Below, piece by piece: positions 58,438-64,000 of a DNA stretch of 64,000 bases. The stretch covers positions 1-64,000 of the forward strand of contig NZ_LATZ01000134.1 in assembly GCF_000981385.1 (NCBI RefSeq), written 5' to 3'. Positions within the stretch are counted from its first letter, which is position 1; the number at the start of each line of letters is the position of its first letter. A program made the translations under genes and the position numbers. The notes below the pieces were generated by a model. It searched no databases. It was not told the origin of the DNA and saw only the letters and a program-made list of their open reading frames with translations. Source of the stretch: Bacillus sp. SA1-12. Lineage in GTDB: Bacteria; Bacillota; Bacilli; Bacillales; Bacillaceae.

Positions 58438-59238
58438 ATGGATAAGTCTTTACATTCAGAAAGATATAGAGCCATCATGAGAGAACTTGAAATGAAAAAT
58501 AAGGTTCGAGTCGTTGACCTAGCAGAAAAATTAAATGTAACACCAGAAACAATAAGAAAAGATTTAACTGCACTTGAGGAAAAAAAGAAATTACGACGAA
58601 TACATGGTGGGGCAGTTCAATATTTTGGATTAATAAAGGAACCACATTTTAACAAAAAAATCGGAATCTTCCATTATCAAAAGAAATTAATTGGAGAAGC
58701 TGCTGCAAGATACATATTGGATGGGGAAACGATTGCTCTTGATGTAGGATCAACAACTTTTCATATTGCAAGCTCGATTAAGAATGTGGAAAATATCACG
58801 ATTGTAACGAATTCATTAGCAGCAGCAGAATTATTAAATAACCGGTTAGAAAACCAGCTGTTCGATGGAAAAGTGATCGTTCTTGGAGGGACATCAAATC
58901 CCCTGCAGCGTTCATTAAGCGGATCAATTACTAATCAATTACTAGAACACTTTTATTTTGATAAGGCATTTATTTCATGCGGCGGAATGACCAAAGACGG
59001 AATTTTTGATTTCAATATTGATGAAGCCACAGCATCTTCCATAATGATAAGAAGATCAAAGCAAAATTTTGTTGTAGCAGATTCTTCAAAAATAAATCAG
59101 CGTGCCCTTTTTCATATCGGGTCAATTTCAGCAATAGATAATCTTATTTCTGATGAGGAAATGCCTTATGATTGGAAATTGGATCAAATCTTTAAAACCG
59201 TTAATTGGATTAATGCGGATGGTATAAGTGTCAAGTAA
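58438..59238 (+). CDS. DeoR-family transcriptional regulator
   Basis: A 266-residue regulator with an N-terminal HTH (RVVDLAEKLNVTPETIRKDLTALEEKKKL, given here in its parts VVDLAEKLNV and TPETIRKDL) and a C-terminal DeoRC sugar-phosphate-binding domain (GSTTFHIASSIK, VTNSLAAAELL, GGMTKDGIFD). The ATG behind GGAGG is used; the longer frame is a signal-peptide-like AT-rich stretch and has no site. It may control the divergent phosphoesterase, an inference from position. The ligand is unknown. Confidence 0.88.
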   Translation: MDKSLHSERYRAIMRELEMKNKVRVVDLAEKLNVTPETIRKDLTALEEKKKLRRIHGGAVQYFGLIKEPHFNKKIGIFHYQKKLIGEAAARYILDGETIALDVGSTTFHIASSIKNVENITIVTNSLAAAELLNNRLENQLFDGKVIVLGGTSNPLQRSLSGSITNQLLEHFYFDKAFISCGGMTKDGIFDFNIDEATASSIMIRRSKQNFVVADSSKINQRALFHIGSISAIDNLISDEEMPYDWKLDQIFKTVNWINADGISVK

Positions 59239-59297
59239 TTAGTCTTTCTTTAGTTTGTATAATATCTGTGGGGGATTTGTTCCCCCACTAAACCAAG

Positions 59298-60194
59298 TTA
59301 AATAGCTTCTTTGACAACTGTGATGTTCTTTAGCAGAGTATGAACACCTCTTAACTCCAATTCCTTTACCATTGAAAATGCTCGTTCTTCATTCACGTTA
59401 AAAAGCGCATCCTCAATGATACATTCCAACGGTGCTTGACAGTTAATTGCAGCCAGCTTTCTTGACAGGTGAAGCATTTCTAAATCATTCTCTATTTTTG
59501 TTTTTTGTCCTTTCGTTAATTCATTTAAATGATCTAAGAGCACATCAATCGTTTTGTATTGAACAATAAGTTTATAAGCCGTTTTTTCTCCGATCCCCTT
59601 AACACCTGGGTAATTATCGCTTGAATCTCCCATTAATGCTTTTACATCGATAAGCATTTGCGGATCTATTGCATATTCTTCGATAAATAATTCCTTTGTA
59701 TAATGCTTGTAATTACCAATTCCCTTTTGAAAGATCAACACATTAACATGATCATTAAGTAATTGAAGGATATCCCTATCACCAGTTAAAATGGTAATCT
59801 CCATTTCATGTTCATATGTTTTTGTTAATGTTCCAATACAATCATCTGCTTCAAACCCTTCAATACCCAGGTTTGGAATATCTAATGCGGCCACGACCTC
59901 TTTTGCCAGCTCGAATTGTGGAATTAATTCAACCGGTGCTTCAGGCCGATTGGCCTTATAATCAGTAAATAGCTCATTTCGATACGTTTTTGCCCCCATA
60001 TCCCAACAACATACAACATGGGAAGGCTTTACATAGTCAATAGCTGAAATAAGATGTTTTAAAAGTCCTGTTACTGCATTAGTAGGAATTCCTTTACTAT
60101 TGATCATAAATTGACCATATACCGATGTAGCATAAAAAGCACGGAATAACAGCGCCATACCATCTACAATTAATAAATGATTATCCCTTTTCAT
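59298..60194 (-). CDS. ypcP: 5'-3' exonuclease YpcP
   Basis: A 298-residue member of the PolI 5'-nuclease family without a polymerase domain. The metal-binding acidic residues are visible: Asp in IVDGMALLFRAF, DDC in EADDCIGTL, GDRDIL and GDSSDNYPGVKGIGEKTA (the last with the helix-hairpin-helix). It should remove flaps and RNA primers during replication and repair. AAGGAG supports the start. Position before ypbS agrees with ypcP in B. subtilis. Confidence 0.93.
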   Translation of the reverse strand: MKRDNHLLIVDGMALLFRAFYATSVYGQFMINSKGIPTNAVTGLLKHLISAIDYVKPSHVVCCWDMGAKTYRNELFTDYKANRPEAPVELIPQFELAKEVVAALDIPNLGIEGFEADDCIGTLTKTYEHEMEITILTGDRDILQLLNDHVNVLIFQKGIGNYKHYTKELFIEEYAIDPQMLIDVKALMGDSSDNYPGVKGIGEKTAYKLIVQYKTIDVLLDHLNELTKGQKTKIENDLEMLHLSRKLAAINCQAPLECIIEDALFNVNEERAFSMVKELELRGVHTLLKNITVVKEAI

Positions 60195-60319
60195 CTCATT
60201 CTCCTTTTTGAAAAAATACTACTTGTATCATACCATACAATGTGTTTATATGGTTTGGTACTTCAAACCATTGCCTTTTTTGTTTTGATTAGTCATATGT
60301 TCTTTATCTTACCATAACA

Positions 60320-60364
60320 AAAAAGGCTGAATCAAAAGGTTATACCTCTTTGATTCAGCCAAAA
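60320..60364 (-). terminator. Terminator of the 44-aa gene
   Basis: GGCTGAATCAAA pairs perfectly with TTTGATTCAGCC; TTTTTTG follows on the minus strand. Confidence 0.88.
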
Positions 60365-60366
60365 GT

Positions 60367-60501
60367 TTAATCTTTCTTTTTATCGCTCAGTTTCAATGCT
60401 TCATGTTGTGCGTATGAAGCAAATTCATTGTTAAAATCATTCTTTTTCTTTTTGTTATTGTTTCGCTGTGCATTTGCGTTTCCAAGCTTTGTACGCCCCA
60501 T
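60367..60501 (-). CDS. 44-aa Lys/Asn-rich small protein
   Basis: MGRTKLGNANAQRNNNKKKK, then NDFNNEFASYAQHEALKL and a charged end. AAAGGTGTG precedes the ATG at a good distance and a terminator follows at once. The Asn/Lys-rich head and helical tail resemble uncharacterised small spore proteins of Bacillus. The family is not identified. Confidence 0.6.
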   Translation of the reverse strand: MGRTKLGNANAQRNNNKKKKNDFNNEFASYAQHEALKLSDKKKD

Positions 60502-60639
60502 TTTATTCACACCTTTCAAAAATATAATTCAAGCTTAGCTTTCCACGATCTACTTAAATTAAATCTTCGCAAAGGGAAAAGATGATAGGAAAAAAACGTC
60601 AAAATTCTTATACAAAAAAAATGCACAGGAAACCCCACT

Positions 60640-60765
60640 CATGGAAGTCATACTTTATCCATCATAACGAGCTGTCTACCTCTTCTTTTATGGAAAGTCA
60701 AGGTTATTGCCCGTATAGACCCAGTAAGTCTCACTAACCATCTCAGTGGGAATTGCAGTAACGCT
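60640..60765 (-). repeat. Decayed inverse copy of the 143-bp repeat
   Basis: Read on the minus strand it has TAAAGCG, GTGAGACTTACTGGGTCTAT, ACGGGCAATAA, CAGCTCGTTATGATGG and ATGACTTCCATGAGTGGGG, which line up with the landmarks of the tandem array. It lies just downstream of ypbS. Confidence 0.6.
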
Positions 60766-61032
60766 TTATTTGTGATATTTTCTCTTTACGAATTCTAGTA
60801 CCATATCCGTCGTAACTAATTTACGAGTTGGTACAATTCCTTCAGTTGCCAGGTGATTCATTTGTTTTGTAACTTGATTAATTTTATCAACATCAAACGG
60901 AAGAGAGTTCACACATAATTGGATGGCTTCTTCAATAAATGATTCGCGCTTTGCTTCGAGCCTTAAAAATGATTGAATGTGATTATGCTGCTTTTTGCTA
61001 TGCTGTGAAATTGCTTCATGTACATTACTCAT
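60766..61032 (-). CDS. ypbS: YpbS family protein (DUF2533)
   Basis: An 88-residue helical protein: VHEAISQHSKKQHNHIQSFL at the start, INQVTKQMNHLATEGIVPTRK in the middle. This matches YpbS. GAGGAA precedes the ATG. Its start overlaps the end of the upstream Cys-rich gene by 8 bp, so the two are coupled. The function is unknown. Confidence 0.85.
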   Translation of the reverse strand: MSNVHEAISQHSKKQHNHIQSFLRLEAKRESFIEEAIQLCVNSLPFDVDKINQVTKQMNHLATEGIVPTRKLVTTDMVLEFVKRKYHK

Positions 61033-61213
61033 CTATATTTCCTCTTTTCTTCATTAACCTTATAACATGTTCCTTAGGATCCCAACATTGAAACGAATAA
61101 TTTGGTTTCGTTTCATATTTTAGGCGTCTGCACAGATACTTCATTTTTCCTCCGATTTTTATCGCTTCAAAATGAATACAGGTAGCACATACCTGATACG
61201 ATTTCGAATCCAT
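61025..61213 (-). CDS. 62-aa Cys-rich protein upstream of ypbS
   Basis: The product has CATCIHFEAIKIG, then CRRLKYETKP and SFQCWDPKEH: four cysteines with a nearby His, consistent with one zinc or Fe-S site. AAAGGAGG is directly upstream. It overlaps ypbS by 8 bp and follows dynA by 66 bp, all on the minus strand. It is conserved in style with small cluster-binding proteins, but I do not know the family. Confidence 0.7.
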   Translation of the reverse strand: MDSKSYQVCATCIHFEAIKIGGKMKYLCRRLKYETKPNYSFQCWDPKEHVIRLMKKRGNIDE

Positions 61214-61279
61214 GCAAGTCCTCCTTTGCCCATGCTACTTCTCATTTCATTTGATTTTACCATATGGTCATTTGATTCA

Positions 61280-64000
61280 TTATATCTTTAACAAATTTAT
61301 TGTTGCTTGCAGTTTATCCTGCTCCTGTTTTAACTTTTCAGAATCGATAGCATCTATATCCAACAGAACTTCAAAGCCTTCTGATGTCTGTCCTGAGATC
61401 TCTTCAACCAGGCTTGAATGGGTCCTATTTATTACTTCATTATAATAAAGGATGAATTCTTTTATAAATTTCTCCAATATAGAGGTAATAGGATCTTCAA
61501 ACCGTTTTAATAAGTCCTCACTCATTGCTTTCTTTTCATTTTTTTCAAAGAAGGACTTTGCATTTTTAAACAGCTTCAAAGAAGGTTTTAAATTAGAAAC
61601 CATTTCATTTGAAAATTCAATCGCAATGTCAGGGGTCGAAATTTCTTTCATATCTGGCTTCGATAACGTTATTGATTGTGATTTCTTCTTAATTAGCTGA
61701 GAGATCCTGCTGAATTCATCATCATAGCCCTTTTGAATAAACTTTTCCACTCTTAAAGTAGTTGCCTGCAGCTCCTGAACTAATTCAAATTCGACTGTTC
61801 TTATTAGCTCATTTAAGCATGCTTGTAACGCTTGCTGAGTATTCGATTGCGTAAATACCCCAGGATGAAACGCTTCTTTAAAGAAATCATTGAAACGGAA
61901 TAACAATCTTTGCTTCACATAAAAGATTAACTCCTCTATTTCCTGATTAGTATGAGCTGTTAAATGAGTATTGGTCAGCTTGGAGAGTTCCTGCTCTACT
62001 TTCTGTTTTTCATCTAAAAGATTCTGCTTGATTTTTTCTTTCTCTATTGCATCATTTTCAGCAGCAACAATAAGGGCGGTCATACGTTCATTTGAACGCC
62101 TTAAGTCCTCTTTTATAGAAATAATAGTTGTATTTGTTAACTCCTGTTTGATAAAATATTCAAATTGTTTTTTAAACGTAAAGTAATCCTGTTCATGTTC
62201 CAAGTTGTTTGAGAGGATATTTAAACTTGAAACGCCAAATAATCGAACATTCCTAATTTCCTGCTGGAGCAGCTGATCTTTTATATACTGTTTGACAAGC
62301 TCTACTTCCTGGTCATCCTTTGCTAAATCAATCGCATTGATCAAGAAAAACATTTTATCCAACGTAAACGAATCCTTTACACGTCCTAATTGACGAAGGA
62401 ATTCTCTATCACCTTTGGAAAAAGGATGATTGTAATACGTTACATAAAGAATAGCATCTGCCTTTTTTATATATTGAAAGGCGAAAGCTGTATGTCTTTT
62501 ATGAAGAGAATCAGCACCAGGTGTATCAACTAAAGTGATCCCAGCTCTTGTAATTGGACAATCATAATAAAGAGTGACCTCTTCAACCAAACAAGCTTTT
62601 TCTTCTTTAGCAACAAAATCCTTAAACGTTTCTTTTGTGGAGGTGATAAGCAAACCGTTGCTTGTTAAGTGTTGGTAATCGCTTAATGCTTTTTTGTATT
62701 TTTTTATCGCATCAATTTCAGACTGTTCTTTTACTTCAAGCTCATGAAGTTGAGAAATCAGCCCCTCTATGCTGTATTGCTTATTATTTAATGATGGAAC
62801 ACTTTCTTTTACTTCATTTTCAATCATTTCTGCTGATTTTAATTTAACTTCAACTAATCCATGCTGTTTTTCTGAAGAAGTTGGAGCAATTTTATTAATC
62901 GTTGCAGTTGTAGGTGTTGGTGAAGAAGGCAATAATCGGTCACCAATTAAAGCATTAACAAAAGAGGATTTTCCTGCACTAAATGCACCAAACAATGCAA
63001 CTGTAAATGAGCGGTTATTGTAGCTGTTTACCTTGCTTTCAAGTGAATCCGTAAACTGCCTAAAGCCGCGAAATTTCTTTAAGCGCTCTATCATCACTTG
63101 TGTTTCTTTTATAAATTGTTCTTTGTTTGATAATTGAACAATTGGTTTTTTTGCATCAGACCTGTTTTCTTCATTTGCAATACTTATTTGATTTAATTCT
63201 TTTATGTTCAATGATTTCTGAACACGATGGCGATATAATGGGTTTTCCAAAAGCCATTGCTTACTATTTTCGTACTTCTTCACTTCTTCAGCAAGAATGG
63301 CTTGTAATGAAGCCTCATAGGTGTTTAATTGATCATATTTTAATAAGATCGCTTCATGATTTGTAATTTCATGAGAGAATTTATTGATTTCCTGTGACAG
63401 TCTTTCAAATTCTTCTTGATGAGCTAATTTTAAATGATCGATCATTTTATCAAAAATCTTTATCGCTTTATGTTTACTATGCTTTTTTATTAATTCACTT
63501 ACATCTGAAGAATAGGTTAAAATATATTGATTATTCATGGATGCACCAGGTTTTAAGGCATCAGCTATGTCCTGTTCCGTGACTTCGATTGAAAATGACT
63601 GAACCTCTTGAAGCAATGACTCATCATGGATATCAAATTTTTTAAGATAATCCTTAAATAAAGGGGTAAAATGCCAGGTGATTTGTGTCTCAACATTCTT
63701 CTTCAGCTCGTTAACTAACTCTTTTTTTCTTTTATCTCTTTCCTGTTCGGTTTTAGCCTTTGAAAAGAGGAACCCAACTTTAAATGCCGGATCTACCCCT
63801 TCAATAAATGATGCCGCCTTTTCCCTTGTTTCATATGGAATAATATTAGCGCTTTTTAATAATGTTGAAACCCTGTCATTTATTTCGGAGGTAAGCTCCT
63901 TAATCTTATTTTCCTCTTTTTCAAGTTGATTACTCTTTTGCTCTTTCTTAGTTTGGCACTCCATTAATTCAGCAATAACCTGTGATTGATCAACATCTGA
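61280..64000 (-). CDS. dynA: Dynamin-like GTPase DynA (YpbR), C-terminal part
   Basis: The frame is open to the window edge with no start, so this is the C-terminal 900 or so residues of a longer protein; B. subtilis DynA is about 1190 residues and is two fused dynamins. A complete GTPase domain is visible: P-loop FGAFSAGKSSFVNALIG, switch region TPTTATI, G3 VDTPGADS and G4 NAID. Long coiled-coil stretches flank it. DynA binds and tethers membranes and protects cells against phage and pore damage. Position next to ypbS matches ypbR. The N-terminal half lies outside the window. Confidence 0.93.
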   Translation of the reverse strand, partial: SDVDQSQVIAELMECQTKKEQKSNQLEKEENKIKELTSEINDRVSTLLKSANIIPYETREKAASFIEGVDPAFKVGFLFSKAKTEQERDKRKKELVNELKKNVETQITWHFTPLFKDYLKKFDIHDESLLQEVQSFSIEVTEQDIADALKPGASMNNQYILTYSSDVSELIKKHSKHKAIKIFDKMIDHLKLAHQEEFERLSQEINKFSHEITNHEAILLKYDQLNTYEASLQAILAEEVKKYENSKQWLLENPLYRHRVQKSLNIKELNQISIANEENRSDAKKPIVQLSNKEQFIKETQVMIERLKKFRGFRQFTDSLESKVNSYNNRSFTVALFGAFSAGKSSFVNALIGDRLLPSSPTPTTATINKIAPTSSEKQHGLVEVKLKSAEMIENEVKESVPSLNNKQYSIEGLISQLHELEVKEQSEIDAIKKYKKALSDYQHLTSNGLLITSTKETFKDFVAKEEKACLVEEVTLYYDCPITRAGITLVDTPGADSLHKRHTAFAFQYIKKADAILYVTYYNHPFSKGDREFLRQLGRVKDSFTLDKMFFLINAIDLAKDDQEVELVKQYIKDQLLQQEIRNVRLFGVSSLNILSNNLEHEQDYFTFKKQFEYFIKQELTNTTIISIKEDLRRSNERMTALIVAAENDAIEKEKIKQNLLDEKQKVEQELSKLTNTHLTAHTNQEIEELIFYVKQRLLFRFNDFFKEAFHPGVFTQSNTQQALQACLNELIRTVEFELVQELQATTLRVEKFIQKGYDDEFSRISQLIKKKSQSITLSKPDMKEISTPDIAIEFSNEMVSNLKPSLKLFKNAKSFFEKNEKKAMSEDLLKRFEDPITSILEKFIKEFILYYNEVINRTHSSLVEEISGQTSEGFEVLLDIDAIDSEKLKQEQDKLQATINLLKI

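Noticed and set aside
61280-64000. Complete single dynamin gene starting at 63964
   Set aside because: The frame stays open upstream of that ATG to the window edge and there is no ribosome site, so the gene is truncated by the window.

Overview
The window is AT-rich chromosomal DNA from a spore-forming member of the Bacillaceae. Gene after gene follows the Bacillus subtilis order from the yoj/yod region to the ypm/ypj/yp region (yojF-yojG, yodB-yodC, ctpA-yodH-yodI-yodJ-deoD-yodL-yodM-yozD-yodN-yozE, msr-ypoP, ypmSRQP-ilvA-yplQ, dfrA-thyA, ypjP-ypiP-brxA-ypgR-ypgQ-bsaA-metA-ugtP-cspD-ypzA-ypeQ-ypeP-ypdQ-sspL-ypcP-ypbS-dynA). These symbols rest on recognised protein families plus position. The protein sequences and the intervening genes differ enough that the organism is not B. 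subtilis itself. I see no rRNA, tRNA, CRISPR array, prophage or plasmid functions.

Layout. 1-1500: an apparently intact IS1182-type transposase at the left edge. 1.5-4.5 kb: bacillithiol deacetylase bshB2 with its yojF partner, a RarD-type permease and an HSP20-like spore protein. 4.5-4.9 kb: a gene-free, hairpin-rich stretch that may encode an RNA. 5.2-7.1 kb: a YodB-type thiol redox sensor, co-directional with a short-chain dehydrogenase and divergent from the nitroreductase yodC, with a clear promoter and operator between them. 7.3-21.4 kb: the ctpA to yozE segment, interrupted by a Mta-type MerR regulator and by a compact group made of a 57-aa basic protein, a eukaryotic-type Ser/Thr kinase, Spo0M and a YvbH-like PH protein. 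21.5-24.6 kb: bioB without other biotin genes, a YjcZ-type peptide, a VOC protein and a fused MsrA-MsrB. 25-29.5 kb: ypoP, small genes, a tandem 143-bp repeat array, an acidic lipoprotein, and a trypsin-like protease tightly linked to a zinc-ribbon/FxLYD membrane protein.

29.7-45 kb: lipid-type SGNH hydrolase and YpmS, Sco (YpmQ), a nucleoside-hydrolase relative with an altered active-site motif and an odd start, DegV, ilvA, hemolysin III family protein, thyA-dfrA, a lethal-factor-like metallopeptidase beside ypjP, ypiP, bacilliredoxin brxA, ypgR, ypgQ and a glutathione-peroxidase-type enzyme. 45-55 kb: fhs, metA, ugtP, a YfhP-like membrane protein, a free-standing HPr gene, cspD and two RNase H-fold genes. 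55-64 kb: an EamA permease, sspL, a Tat-exported phosphoesterase opposite a DeoR regulator, ypcP, ypbS and the C-terminal part of a dynamin-like protein that runs off the right edge.

Two functional themes recur: thiol/redox protection (bshB2, yodB/yodC, msrAB, sco, brxA, bsaA) and sporulation (HSP20-like spore protein, spo0M, sspL, YjcZ and many tiny basic proteins). One-carbon and nucleotide metabolism (fhs, thyA, dfrA, deoD) is a third. Gaps between genes carry several families of short palindromic repeats; some serve as bidirectional terminators.
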